Assembly: GCA_023248815.1 (NCBI GenBank)
Contig: JAHFDV010000010.1
Coordinates: 1 to 34,930, forward strand
Direction of reading: 5' to 3'
Source of the DNA: Myxococcales bacterium
Lineage (GTDB): Bacteria; Myxococcota_A; Polyangia; Polyangiales; Polyangiaceae
Length of the DNA stretch: 34,930 nucleotides
The notes beneath the pieces are model-generated. The model ran no database searches. It worked only from the letters and a program-made list of their open reading frames with translations, and had not been told where the DNA came from. Every line of letters starts with the position of its first letter. The stretch's first letter is position 1. This document shows positions 1 through 9,717 of this stretch, one piece after another. The position numbers and the translations under genes are program-made.

Positions 1-356
1 TAGATGCCAAAAAACGAGGCGAGCTCTTCGTTTTGCGCCTGCGCGCCGCCGTGAAGCATCACTTCGAAAAGCGCGAGGGCGAGGGCGCCACCTGCAAGCT
101 CGACGAGCGGATAGCGCGGAGAGATCGGAACGCCGCAGCACCCAGCTTTTCCGCGAAGAAAAACGTACGAAAGAACCGGCACGTTTTGCCAAGGACGCAC
201 GCGCGCTCCGCACCCAGGACAATGCGACGGGGGCGACACGACGCTCATCCCGAGCGGCACGCGATAGATGACGACGTTGAGAAAGCTTCCCCAAAGAAGC
301 CCGAAAATCGTCAGAAAGACGCGAAGCAGCCCGAGGGGAAGGTCACTGAGAAGCAT
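1..356 (-). CDS. Prepilin peptidase / type IV leader peptidase, N-terminal part (runs off the left edge)
   Basis: My own reverse-strand translation: [104 protein letters not shown]... [12 protein letters not shown] and CPxCG...PxNVPVLSY match the N-terminus of prepilin peptidases. No stop before the edge, so it is missing from the ORF track. The start may lie upstream at a TTG. Confidence 0.85.
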   Translation of the reverse strand, partial: MLLSDLPLGLLRVFLTIFGLLWGSFLNVVIYRVPLGMSVVSPPSHCPGCGARVRPWQNVPVLSYVFLRGKAGCCGVPISPRYPLVELAGGALALALFEVMLHGGAQAQNEELASFFGI

Positions 357-448
357 TCGGGTCCAAGGTGGATCGTAGGTCGAAGAGCCCGTGGGCGGCA
401 AAATCTTCCGCGCTCGCTCGCGGAACGTCGTTGTATTAGGAAGAAGCC

Positions 449-2380
449 ATGTGCGGAATCGCAGGCGTAGTTTCAGCCGCCAGGGTGAATTCCGAGGCCG
501 TGCGGCGGATGAATCAAATTCAGGCGCACCGCGGCCCCGACGGCGAAGGGCTCTTTTTGAGCGACGACGGGCGCGTGTGTCTCGGACACCGCCGCCTCTC
601 GATTCTGGATTTGAGCCAAGAAGGCGCGCAGCCCATGCGCGATCCGAGGACCGAAGTCGTTCTCACGTTCAACGGCGAGATCTACAACTTCATCGAGATC
701 CGTGAACGCCTCCGTGGGCTCGGCCATTCCTTTCATTCGTCGAGCGATACCGAAGTGCTCTTGCGCGCGTATCTCGAATGGGGCGAAGACTGCCTGTCCG
801 AGCTGAACGGCATGTTCGCCTTCGCCCTTTGGGACCCGCGCTCTTCTACGCTGTTTTGCGCGCGCGACCGCTTCGGTGAGAAGCCGTTTCAATACGTCCT
901 CACGCCGCGTCTGTTTGCATTTGCCTCCGAAGTGAAGGCGCTCGCACTCCTGGAAGAGACGGATCTCGGGATTCACGACGGCGTTCTTCGCAACTACGCA
1001 CTCCACGACTCGACCTGGCTCGACTCTTCCGAAGCAACGCTGCTCCGTGGAGTAAGGCAGCTTCTTCCGGCGCATGCGATGAGCGTGAAGATTGACGAGC
1101 GCGGCGTCACGGTGCTGCGTCTTTGGAACTATTGGGCGTTCGATTGGCGCGTCCGAGGTGAATACGGAACGCGTTCGCTGTCGTCCGCGGCCGACGAGCT
1201 CCTGCACTTGCTTCGTGAATCGATCCGTCTCCGCCTTCGTAGCGACGTGCGCGTCGGATCGTGTCTCAGCGGGGGGCTCGATTCGTCGACGATCGTCGGG
1301 CTCATGCGCGAGCTCGAGCCCGGCGCAGAGCTGCGAACCTTTACGGGGCGCTTTCCCGGAGAAGCACGCGATGAAGGTCACTACGCAAACATGGTCGTCG
1401 AGCGCTGCGGCACCGTGCACCGCGAGGTCGCGCCGACGCCCCAGAGCTTCTTGGAAGACGTCGAGTCCCTCTATCGCCACGCAGATTTTCCCGTTGGCGG
1501 GATGAGCCAGTACGCGCAGTACTGCGTGTTTCGGCTGGCCAAACAAAACGAGACGGTCGTTCTTCTCGACGGACAAGGCTCCGACGAGCAGCTCGCGGGT
1601 TATGGCAATGCGATCTCACTCAGCTTCGTTCGCGATCTCTTTCGCGCGCGGAAGTTTCTCGCATTCGATCACGAGCGCCGGGCTGCGCTCGGCGAATCGC
1701 CGCACCTTTTTTCGGCGAAGCGCATGCTCGTCAACGAGACGCCCCTTCGCGCGACCTTGCCGTTTCTTCGCAAGGTGACGCGCCGCTCGACGCTCACTCG
1801 CGCGAGCCTTTTCGAAAAACATTGGCTCGATGATTCCAAGTTCTGGGAAGTGCCCGACTCGCTGCGCGGGGACGACACCGAATCGTTCTCGAGCACGCTC
1901 TATCGGCTTTCCTTCCGCACGATGCTGTCGTCTCTCCTCAGGTTCGGTGATCGGCTCAGCATGGCTCACTCTCGTGAAGTCCGGCTGCCGTTCTGCGATC
2001 ATCGCATCGCCGAGTTCACATTCGGCTTGCCGGCGGATCTTTTGGTCGGCGAAGGGCAAGTGAAGCGCGTTCTTCGCGCGGCGATTCCGAGCGTCGTTCC
2101 GAGCGAAATCGTGACACGGCCCAAGCAGGGATTCATTCCTCCGCAAGAAAAGTGGCTCACGGGCCCTCTCGCAGAATGGGTTCGAGACCTCGTCAACAAC
2201 CCCTCCGAAGAGCTCGCTTCACGCTTGGACTTACGCGTGCTCCAAAGCATCGCCAACGGCGACGAAGCCAAACGCACACGCGAGATTGGCTGGATCTGGG
2301 ACACCGCCAATATTCTCGCGTGGGGCCGCTATTCGCATGCGTCGATGCGCAGTCGCGAGCGCATCTCGGCGCTCGCATGA
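449..2380 (+). CDS. asnB: Asparagine synthase (glutamine-hydrolysing)
   Basis: N-terminal MCGIAGVV (catalytic Cys2), [25 protein letters not shown] synthetase PP-loop, full length 643 aa. Confidence 0.93.
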   Translation: MCGIAGVVSAARVNSEAVRRMNQIQAHRGPDGEGLFLSDDGRVCLGHRRLSILDLSQEGAQPMRDPRTEVVLTFNGEIYNFIEIRERLRGLGHSFHSSSDTEVLLRAYLEWGEDCLSELNGMFAFALWDPRSSTLFCARDRFGEKPFQYVLTPRLFAFASEVKALALLEETDLGIHDGVLRNYALHDSTWLDSSEATLLRGVRQLLPAHAMSVKIDERGVTVLRLWNYWAFDWRVRGEYGTRSLSSAADELLHLLRESIRLRLRSDVRVGSCLSGGLDSSTIVGLMRELEPGAELRTFTGRFPGEARDEGHYANMVVERCGTVHREVAPTPQSFLEDVESLYRHADFPVGGMSQYAQYCVFRLAKQNETVVLLDGQGSDEQLAGYGNAISLSFVRDLFRARKFLAFDHERRAALGESPHLFSAKRMLVNETPLRATLPFLRKVTRRSTLTRASLFEKHWLDDSKFWEVPDSLRGDDTESFSSTLYRLSFRTMLSSLLRFGDRLSMAHSREVRLPFCDHRIAEFTFGLPADLLVGEGQVKRVLRAAIPSVVPSEIVTRPKQGFIPPQEKWLTGPLAEWVRDLVNNPSEELASRLDLRVLQSIANGDEAKRTREIGWIWDTANILAWGRYSHASMRSRERISALA

Positions 2381-3378
2381 ATCGGCCGCGACCCTTCACG
2401 AACGTTCTCGTGACGGGAAGCGCCGGCTTCATCGGCTCTCACTTCGTCGACCACCTGCTCAAGACGGACGCGGCCGTCACCGTCGTCTCGCTCGATGCGC
2501 TCACGTATGCGGGGCGACGCGAACACCTTCCGCCTGAAGGAACGCCGCGACATAGTTTCATTCACGGAGACATCCGCGATCAAGAGCTCGTCACTCGCAC
2601 GATCGCGGAGAACGCGATCGATCTTGTCGTGAACTTCGCAGCCGAGACCCACGTCGACCGATCGATCTTGGGGCCGGCAGCTTTCGTGGAGACCAACGTT
2701 CGTGGGACATTCGCGCTTCTCGAAGCAGTGCGCGAAGCCTCGAAAACAGGACCCATTCGATTTCACCAGGTTTCGACCGACGAGGTTTATGGAAGCCTCG
2801 GTGCAGCCGATGCTCCCTGGGATGAAGACGCGCCGTTCAGGCCGCGCTCTCCTTATTCTGCTTCGAAGGCAGCAGGCGATCTCCTCGTTCATGCGTACGT
2901 GAATACGTTCGGTGTGTTCGCGACGCGTTCGCACTCTTCGAACAACTTCGGTTCGAGGCAGCACGAAGAGAAGTTCATTCCGACGATGTTTCGCGCATTT
3001 CTCGGAGGCAACCGCGCGCCGCTCTACGGCGATGGCTCGAACATTCGCGACTGGATTCACGTCGAAGATCACTGCGAAGCAATCGATCGCATCGTGCGCG
3101 GCGCGCCAGCGGGCTCCGTCTACAACGTCGGAGGGAGCTGCGAGATCACGAACCTCGATCTCGCAAAACGCATCGCTCGTGTCGTCGATCGCGTGAACCC
3201 TGCAAATGCTCCGCACGAGCGCCTCATCGAATTCGTTGCCGATCGACCTGGTCATGATTTTCGTTATGCGCTCGATTGCCGAAGGATCGCGCACGATCTC
3301 GCCTTCGTTCCGAAGCGCTCGATCGAGCAAGGACTCGAAGAACTGCAGGCAGTCGCCCTCGATCGAGTGGCCCGTTAG
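2377..3378 (+). CDS. rfbB: dTDP-glucose 4,6-dehydratase (extended SDR)
   Basis: VLVTGSAGFIGSHFVDHLL, NFAAETHVDRSI, STDEVYGSL, PYSASKAAGD, NNFGSRQHEEKFIP, RDWIHVEDHCEAI. ATG overlaps the asnB stop (ATGA at 2377-2380). Confidence 0.92.
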   Translation: MNRPRPFTNVLVTGSAGFIGSHFVDHLLKTDAAVTVVSLDALTYAGRREHLPPEGTPRHSFIHGDIRDQELVTRTIAENAIDLVVNFAAETHVDRSILGPAAFVETNVRGTFALLEAVREASKTGPIRFHQVSTDEVYGSLGAADAPWDEDAPFRPRSPYSASKAAGDLLVHAYVNTFGVFATRSHSSNNFGSRQHEEKFIPTMFRAFLGGNRAPLYGDGSNIRDWIHVEDHCEAIDRIVRGAPAGSVYNVGGSCEITNLDLAKRIARVVDRVNPANAPHERLIEFVADRPGHDFRYALDCRRIAHDLAFVPKRSIEQGLEELQAVALDRVAR

Positions 3379-3592
3379 TCCACAATTCGCGGGTCATCGT
3401 GAGCACTCGTCGCGATCGCCCTCGAACATCGTTTGCGAATCGACGCCTCGACGACTTCTCGACTCGACGTTCACTCGCTTCGTTCGCCACAAAGTTGCGC
3501 CGCAAACCACAACGTGTAGTGACGATGCGCGTCACTCGAATCACGCGAGACAAAGTAGCCGCGCGCAGATCGCTTCCGCTATCCTCATCGGT

Positions 3593-5299
3593 ATGTCGAC
3601 GGACAAGCCCCAGGGAAAAGAAAACGCAGGCGCAGGCTCGAGAGCACCGACAGATAGGAAAGTCGTCGGACGTGTCGAGCGCACGGCGGGCGGGCAGAAC
3701 ATCAAAGAGATCGTCCCAATGGCGGGAACCGTGAACGCCGACGACGACGCGCAAACGATGGCGCACACGACAGGGGCGGGAGCCGGCCCCACGTCTACGA
3801 ATCTCCAGCCGATGATCAACACGAGCGCGAACGCGCGCGACAAGACGTCTGCAGGTAGCGAAGCCGGAAATCACACGATGATGGTGCTTCCGTCGATGCA
3901 GACCTCTGCAAATTCGCGCTCCGGGCGCGATCGCACCTCGGTGGGACGCCGCTATATCAGCGTCGAAGCCGTCGTTCGTATGCCCGATGGCAAGCGCTAC
4001 TCGTTCCGCACACGCAAAGTTTCCTCGCGCGCACTCTTCTTGAGCGCCGCCACTTCGATGTTGCCAATCTCGCGTGGCACCGATGTCGATGTCGAATTGC
4101 GTGGCGACAAGCGCACTGTCTCGTTCAAGGCGCGTGTTGCGCACGTCGTCAAAGAAGACGTTCACGGTCTCGGCGAAGCTGGCTTCGGATTTCAGATCAT
4201 TTCGATTTCGCGTGAGCAACAAGCCGAGCTCGAGCAGCTCATCGCCGAGACGCCCTCGCGCGCGGATATCGAGCTCGTAGAAAAGAAGAAGCGCAACAAG
4301 CAGCTCGGATTGGGCGGCGCCGTGCTCGCGGCCGTCGCCCTTCTTGGATTCGCCGCTTACCAGATGCGACCGATTCCGAAGATGCATGTCGAGACGTCGA
4401 GAGCGAAGGTCGCGCCGTTCGAAGAGACGCTGCAATCGATGCCGGGCGAAATCGTTCCTCATCGCTCGTTCATCGTGAAGTCGACGCTGAGCCGACCGCT
4501 CATCGTCGAAGTCCTCGTGAAGCGTGGAGCGACGGTGAAGGCTGGTGACCCGCTCGCGCAGTCTTTCCAGGTTCATGTCGCGATGAAAGACATCTCCTCG
4601 AAGATCGACGCAGCGACGCAAGAGCTCGAAGAGCTGAAGACCAAAGAGGGAAGCGCGGCGCAGCAGGCAGCGCTCACCGGAAAGATCGCTTCGCTCAAAG
4701 ACGATCTGACGCGAAAAACGCAGGAGGCGACGAAGATTCAAGTCGTCGCTCCGTTCAACGGCATCATCTCGGATCTCTCGGTGCAAACCGGCGAAGAGCT
4801 CGTGCCGAACGCGACGCTCGCCGAGCTCGTAGACACGGAAGAGCTCCGCGCGAGCGTTCCGTTCTCGGAAGCCGACGCCGCGAAGATCAAACGCGGAATG
4901 AAAGTGCACGTCGTGACGCCCGCGCGCGATCTCGATGGAACGATCGAAGAGCTGGGCGCCGTCGTTCGTACCTACGGAAAAGGAAAAGCCGTGCTCGTCG
5001 AAGCCGTGCTCGAGAAGGCCGAAGACGTTCGCCCGGGATCGACGGCGCGCGTCGACGTCATCTTGAACGAGCGCAAAGCGCTCGGCGTGCCCGAGGACGC
5101 GGCGGTGGGGACGGGCAACACGCGCAAGGTGTGGGTCGTCAATTCGAAGAATCGCCTCGAGGCGCACTCCGTAGAAATCGGAAACGTCTCACGCGGCGTG
5201 TTCGAAGTGTTCTCGGGACTCAACGACGGAGCGATCGTCGTCCGCCATCCGTCGTCGGATCTCGTTTCCGGCGGCGAAGTGTTTCCGCCGGCGGAATGA
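3593..5299 (+). CDS. Hybrid protein: disordered N-terminus, PilZ-like domain, TM segment, HlyD/RND-type membrane-fusion periplasmic region
   Basis: RRYISVEAVVRMPDGKRYSFRTRKVSSRALFLSA... resembles a degenerate PilZ domain; LGGAVLAAVALLGFAAYQM is a TM helix; lipoyl/barrel-like halves (RPLIVEVLVKRGATVKAGDPLAQ ... VVAPFNGIISDLSVQTGEELVPNATLAELVD) flank a coiled coil. ATG 3593 chosen over the ORF-track start at 3206, which overlaps rfbB. Confidence 0.75.
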   Translation: MSTDKPQGKENAGAGSRAPTDRKVVGRVERTAGGQNIKEIVPMAGTVNADDDAQTMAHTTGAGAGPTSTNLQPMINTSANARDKTSAGSEAGNHTMMVLPSMQTSANSRSGRDRTSVGRRYISVEAVVRMPDGKRYSFRTRKVSSRALFLSAATSMLPISRGTDVDVELRGDKRTVSFKARVAHVVKEDVHGLGEAGFGFQIISISREQQAELEQLIAETPSRADIELVEKKKRNKQLGLGGAVLAAVALLGFAAYQMRPIPKMHVETSRAKVAPFEETLQSMPGEIVPHRSFIVKSTLSRPLIVEVLVKRGATVKAGDPLAQSFQVHVAMKDISSKIDAATQELEELKTKEGSAAQQAALTGKIASLKDDLTRKTQEATKIQVVAPFNGIISDLSVQTGEELVPNATLAELVDTEELRASVPFSEADAAKIKRGMKVHVVTPARDLDGTIEELGAVVRTYGKGKAVLVEAVLEKAEDVRPGSTARVDVILNERKALGVPEDAAVGTGNTRKVWVVNSKNRLEAHSVEIGNVSRGVFEVFSGLNDGAIVVRHPSSDLVSGGEVFPPAE

Positions 5300-5365
5300 G
5301 AGCCGCGCCCTTCTGAGAGCCCCCGAAAAGGGACTGCTGAGAGAAGACGGCTGAAGAGGAGCCGC

Positions 5366-7057
5366 TCAGAAGGTGATGGGATCGATGGGGCGGCCAGGCG
5401 GCTTCGTCTTTCCGCCACCACCTCCACCGCCGCCGCCACCACCACCGCCACCGCCACTGTTGGGCGGGCGGTAGCTGCTGTCGCGCTCGAGAGAGACGTC
5501 GATGACGACGTCCGTACCGAATGTCACCTCACGCGTGCGGTCGCGATACCCCGGCGCCGTGATTCGAACGATGTGCGTCGTTGGGCTGCGTGGCACGGTC
5601 GAAATGTACGGGTTCGAGAGCTGGCTGCCGTTGTCGATGCTGAAGTGCGCTTCGGAAGGAAAGGCTTTCAGAACGATGTCGACGTTGCCCGAAAGCTCCG
5701 ACGCGTTGGCGCTGCTGGCGGTGCCGTCGCCGCCTGTCGTCGCCGTCGCATCGGCGGTGTTCTTCTTGTAGAAAACGACGCCGAGGAACGCCACGGCGAG
5801 CGCGCCGAAGATCCACGGAACGAGATTGAACGTGTTTCCTTGAGAGCGCCTTCGCCCCATTCGTCCCGTGACCGTCCCCACGATCGTTTCCGAACCGATG
5901 GGAGGCGCGTCGTCGGGAGCGAGCGAACGTGAACCGCGCGAGTGCTGGAGCGAGTCTTCCGAGGACGTGATGCGTGGACGCGAGAACGAATCGGAGCTGT
6001 TGGTCGCCGCAGGGAGGTTGCCCGAGGTGGGGCCGATGTTGGCGAGCGAGTTCGACCCGGAGGTTTCTTCGGTCGCGATGCGCTTCAGCTGCATCTCGAT
6101 GATCTGCTTCACCTCGACGCGCTTGTCGGCGAAGAGTGCGCTGACGGCTTCACCGAGCTCGCGCGTCGTCGTGAGGAGACTCGATGTTCGGAGAAACGCT
6201 TCGAGCTCGTTTTGAAAGACGACGGCCGACGAATAGCGATCGTCACGCTTCGGAGCGAGCGCCTTTGCACAGATGCGATCGAGCTCTTCGGGGACGTCGG
6301 CCTTCAACTTTTTCGGATGGCGTTCGTAGTCGCCGGAGAGGAGACGTTGCACGATCTCGACGTCTGAAAAGCCCTTCCAAAGCCGCTCTTCCGTGATGAT
6401 CTCGTAGAGCATGACGCCGACGGCAAAGACGTCTGCGCGGCGATCGATGTCTTTCGCGCCCATGACCTGCTCGGGCGCCATGTACGTGATCTTGCCTTTG
6501 ATGACGCCTTCGCGCGTTTCGGCGGATCGTCCCATCGCCTTCGCGATGCCGAAGTCGACCACTTTGACTTGTCCGTTGTACGTGACGAAGACGTTCTGCG
6601 GTGAGATGTCGCGGTGAACGACATTGAGCGGCGAGCCGTCGAAGTCGTTGAGCTCGTGCGCGCTATGGAGGCCGGAGAGCACGTCGACGATGATCGACAT
6701 TCCCATCCCGAGCGTGAGCGGACGCTTCTTCGCTTTCGAGCGATTGATGAGACGATGAAGCGGCTGGCCGTCGAGGTACTCCATCGCGATGAAGTAACGA
6801 CCTTCTTGCTCGCCGATCTCGTACGTCTGAACGACGTTCGGATGGTTCAAGCGAACGGCGAGACGTCCTTCGTCGAGAAGCATCGAGATGAAGTCTTCTT
6901 CGTCGGCGAGATTCTGCCGAAGGCGCTTGATGACCAAGAGCTTGTTGAAGTTCGAGTTCTCGAGCGAGCCGCCGTAGGCCGCGAGAAAAACGTCGGCCAT
7001 GCCCCCGTGGCCGAGCTCTGCGATCAATCTGTATTTACCGAACCGAGATGTGCTCAT
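5366..7057 (-). CDS. Serine/threonine protein kinase with TM segment and C-terminal PEGA-like domain plus poly-Gly tail
   Basis: GKYRLIAELGHGGMADVFLA, VVHRDISPQNVFV, VDFGIAKA, TYMAPEQVMG; TM NLVPWIFGALAVAFLGVVFY; PEGA-like VDIVLKAFPSEAHFSIDNGSQLSNPY...; SGGGGGGGGGGGGGGG tail. Confidence 0.92.
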   Translation of the reverse strand: MSTSRFGKYRLIAELGHGGMADVFLAAYGGSLENSNFNKLLVIKRLRQNLADEEDFISMLLDEGRLAVRLNHPNVVQTYEIGEQEGRYFIAMEYLDGQPLHRLINRSKAKKRPLTLGMGMSIIVDVLSGLHSAHELNDFDGSPLNVVHRDISPQNVFVTYNGQVKVVDFGIAKAMGRSAETREGVIKGKITYMAPEQVMGAKDIDRRADVFAVGVMLYEIITEERLWKGFSDVEIVQRLLSGDYERHPKKLKADVPEELDRICAKALAPKRDDRYSSAVVFQNELEAFLRTSSLLTTTRELGEAVSALFADKRVEVKQIIEMQLKRIATEETSGSNSLANIGPTSGNLPAATNSSDSFSRPRITSSEDSLQHSRGSRSLAPDDAPPIGSETIVGTVTGRMGRRRSQGNTFNLVPWIFGALAVAFLGVVFYKKNTADATATTGGDGTASSANASELSGNVDIVLKAFPSEAHFSIDNGSQLSNPYISTVPRSPTTHIVRITAPGYRDRTREVTFGTDVVIDVSLERDSSYRPPNSGGGGGGGGGGGGGGGKTKPPGRPIDPITF

Positions 7058-7190
7058 CGACGAACCTTGCCTGGCCTCAATCGTACAACAATTGTCCTAA
7101 TGGTTGCGACGCCGTGGCACCACGGTGGGATCTCTCGGGAGCCCACTTCGATGCGCGCTTGTGGTGAGATGTCGGTTCGAACATCGAATC

Positions 7191-7220
7191 TTGACAGGTC
7201 GGCCGGGCGACGGTACCTAT
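7191..7220 (+). promoter_or_regulatory. Probable sigma70-type promoter of tRNA-Val
   Basis: TTGACA (7191-7196), 17-nt spacer, TACCTA(T) (7214-7220); predicted start about 10 nt upstream of the tRNA 5' end. Confidence 0.55.
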
Positions 7221-7237
7221 GGCCCCCTTCCACTTAC

Positions 7238-7309
<72 letters not shown>

Positions 7310-7330
7310 CAGAGAACCCTCTGTAAAACA

Positions 7331-7369
7331 AGCCGGTTGAGGTTGCCCCCTCAGCCGGCTTTTTCTTTT
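7331..7369 (+). terminator. Rho-independent-like terminator after tRNA-Val
   Basis: AGCCGGTTGAGG-TTGCC-CCCTCAGCCGGCT hairpin (one G.T pair) followed by a T-rich tract TTTTCTTTT. Confidence 0.8.
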
Positions 7370-7453
7370 CCGTCCGTGTCGAGGTCGGGGTCGCGATTCT
7401 CTTCTCGCCGAGCGTTGTCGAAGCCTCGGCCGTCGGTGAGGATGCTCGTCGCC

Positions 7454-8107
7454 ATGAAGCCAACTCTTCCTCGTCGTCTCGCTCTCGTTTTGGCGCACGC
7501 GACGGGCCTCGCTGCTTGCGGGGGGAGCGCGAATCGGGAGCCCCAAAGCTCGGGCAATGCCGATCCGCGCGCAAATACCGCGATTCTCGCGCCCGACTCG
7601 AACGAGACGCCGCGTGCCGACGCACCGAGGACCGTCTCGCGTGTACAGGCTGCGAACGACGCCCTGACGGCGATCGATGGTGAACGCGACGATACGCTTC
7701 GAGGACGATTCGCGGCCGTGGCGATCGGTGAAGCGGGTTTCGGCTTGCCACCCGGTCAGCTCGCTGGATTGAAAGCCATCGGTGGTGGCGACGTCGCCCC
7801 GAGTCGATGCTCGCGAATTCTTGCGGCGACGCTCCTCGAGACGGCGAAACCCCTGGTCGACAAGCGCTGCGGAGAGATGAACGCACTCTCCAAGAAGGTG
7901 ATGTCACTCCCGGCGGCAAAGCAGACGACAGAGCTCGTGCGACTCTGCAAAATCGAATCGATCGAAGCGAAGGATCTCTCGAAGCTGAACGCGATGTCCG
8001 TCCTCACTTCGGCGGTCGTGGAGGAAGAGCTCGCGGGCGACCCACAGTCGAGTCCCGCCGAGAAGAAGCTCGCGCGCTTCGTCGCGTTCGCTTGTCCCAT
8101 TCGATGA
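7454..8107 (+). CDS. Hypothetical lipoprotein
   Basis: MKPTLPRRLALVLAHATGLAACGG signal peptide with lipobox (LAAC); ATG 7442 is an alternative start. Confidence 0.65.
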   Translation: MKPTLPRRLALVLAHATGLAACGGSANREPQSSGNADPRANTAILAPDSNETPRADAPRTVSRVQAANDALTAIDGERDDTLRGRFAAVAIGEAGFGLPPGQLAGLKAIGGGDVAPSRCSRILAATLLETAKPLVDKRCGEMNALSKKVMSLPAAKQTTELVRLCKIESIEAKDLSKLNAMSVLTSAVVEEELAGDPQSSPAEKKLARFVAFACPIR

Positions 8108-8128
8108 AGGAAAACCGACAAGGCCCGC

Positions 8129-8647
8129 GTGTCGAGAGCGCACTGGAACGAAGACGAAACGTTTGCTCCGCGAAAACCGTCGTGGTGCAATCGTCCTCTC
8201 TTGAGCACGAAAGAAGAAATCGAACGCGCGTTGAAGGAGGCTACGGCCTCGCTCAAAGGCGACATCAAAGGCGCGACCGCAACACTCGAACGCGCATTCG
8301 CACTCGCGCAAAAGAGCGGCACTCCCGAAGATGCCGTCATCGTCGCCGAAGAGCTCGCACGCGTCCTCGCTAGACGAAAATTGGATGCGAAAGCGATCGT
8401 CTACGCGCGATTTGCGAGCACGGCCGCGGGCGATCGCAAAAATGGCTTCACGACCCTCGCGAAAACGTGCGAGCTCGCCGCTACACGTCGACATGCGACG
8501 AAGCCGCACGGCGCACGCGTTCTCTTCCGTGCAGCGAGCACCGCGTTCCAGCGTGCGGCGGCATTGACGAAAGATCCGGAAGACAAACGCTGGCTGCTCG
8601 AGCTCGCGAAAGACGCGGCGAAACAGACCCAACCACCGAAGGCCTGA
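8129..8647 (+). CDS. Hypothetical helical (TPR-like) protein
   Basis: GTG start; Ala/Lys/Glu-rich helical repeats (EEIERALKEATASLKGDIKGATATLERAFALAQKSG); co-oriented with the upstream lipoprotein. Confidence 0.5.
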   Translation: MSRAHWNEDETFAPRKPSWCNRPLLSTKEEIERALKEATASLKGDIKGATATLERAFALAQKSGTPEDAVIVAEELARVLARRKLDAKAIVYARFASTAAGDRKNGFTTLAKTCELAATRRHATKPHGARVLFRAASTAFQRAAALTKDPEDKRWLLELAKDAAKQTQPPKA

Positions 8648-8676
8648 GTCAGCTCACCGCTGAAACTGCAAGCGCG

Positions 8677-8991
8677 TCACTTGCAGCGTTTCGCTTCTTT
8701 CGAGGTGCGAGAGCCGCCCTCTTTGCCGGTCGCCTTCGTCTCGGCTTTTCCTTCTTCCCAATTCTTCTTGGCGCCGTCGCTACCGTCTTCCACGAATCCA
8801 GCGCCGGCCTTTGCGACTTGCTTCACTCCGTCGGCGCCCGTCTCGACTCCGGTTCGTGCGCCTTCGACTCCGGTCCGCGCGCCAGTGGTGACGGCGCCTT
8901 CGACTCCCTCGCAAGGAGCATTTGCGGGCTTCGAGTTCGAGCAGGCGAAGAGAGCGAGTGCGAGAGCGACCGAGGAAAGAGTAGTGCGAAT
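8677..8991 (-). CDS. Small lipoprotein with short internal repeats
   Basis: MIRTTLSSVALALALFACSNSKP lipobox LFAC; repeats GARTGVEGARTGVETGADGV; ORF 8677-9015 begins 8 codons upstream, start at MIRTT preferred. Confidence 0.6.
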   Translation of the reverse strand: MRTTLSSVALALALFACSNSKPANAPCEGVEGAVTTGARTGVEGARTGVETGADGVKQVAKAGAGFVEDGSDGAKKNWEEGKAETKATGKEGGSRTSKEAKRCK

Positions 8992-9099
8992 CATCTTCAG
9001 ACTATGAGGGCTCACGTTTCCTCTGGCCAGACGTCGGACGCACGTTGATTTTGCGATCGTGAAGAATCGAAAGAGATCGTGGCAAAATGTCGCGCACGT

Positions 9100-9621
9100 T
9101 CACGGCGTCCTCGGCGGCGAAGCGGCAAGGACTTCACGGGCCCTCCCGAGATGCGCTCGAGTTAGACCTTCCTCGAAGGTCGTCAAAACGAGCCACGGCG
9201 CGAGATGCAGCATGTCGTCGCGGTCGTCGAAGATGACGAGGCCTTCGATCACGAGGTTGTCTTCGAGCGCTGCTGCGTCGAGCCAGCGCTGAATGTCTTC
9301 GCCGCGGCCGCGGTGGTGCGGGATAAACGGCGTGACATCGAGGACGTGCGTCGTGCGGAGACCTTTCTCGAAGAGCATGCCGCGCAGAGATGCAAGATCG
9401 TGAGTGAGGCGCCAGCTCGACGACACGACGATCGTCGCGCTCGTCTCGACGCAAAACTCTTCGACCAGTGCGACGGCGTCCCCGTCGAGATGATCGAGTC
9501 CACCCGTCGTCGTCGCGCTCCCGACGAGCCCTTGCCGACGAAACCACGGCTCCGAGTTGAGCACGCCGTCGATGTCGAGAAAGACGATCCGGTTTGGTTC
9601 CTGAGAGGTCCTCGTGGGCAT
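9100..9621 (-). CDS. HAD-superfamily protein of the HAD domain type seen in Swiss Army Knife RNA-repair proteins
   Basis: IVFLDIDGVLNSEPW (DxDGVL), TIVVSSSWR, VIFDDRDDM. Confidence 0.75.
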   Translation of the reverse strand: MPTRTSQEPNRIVFLDIDGVLNSEPWFRRQGLVGSATTTGGLDHLDGDAVALVEEFCVETSATIVVSSSWRLTHDLASLRGMLFEKGLRTTHVLDVTPFIPHHRGRGEDIQRWLDAAALEDNLVIEGLVIFDDRDDMLHLAPWLVLTTFEEGLTRAHLGRAREVLAASPPRTP

Positions 9622-9717
9622 CGCTCGCCAGCAGGATAAGCGGTTTCTCGAGCGTTCGCGCGGGCTCGGAGGATGCCGCGCGAGATTTCATTTGCGGGTG
9701 CTGCTACAACACGCCGC

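Noticed and set aside
3224-5167. Long minus-strand ORF (647 aa) antisense to the PilZ-like hybrid
   Set aside because: Arg/His-rich composition without recognisable motifs; typical high-GC shadow ORF.
5309-5374. Inverted repeat CCTTCTGAG / CTCAGAAGG between convergent genes as a terminator
   Set aside because: Arms are about 48 nt apart, one arm lies over the kinase stop codon, and there is no adjacent T-run; not strong enough to call.
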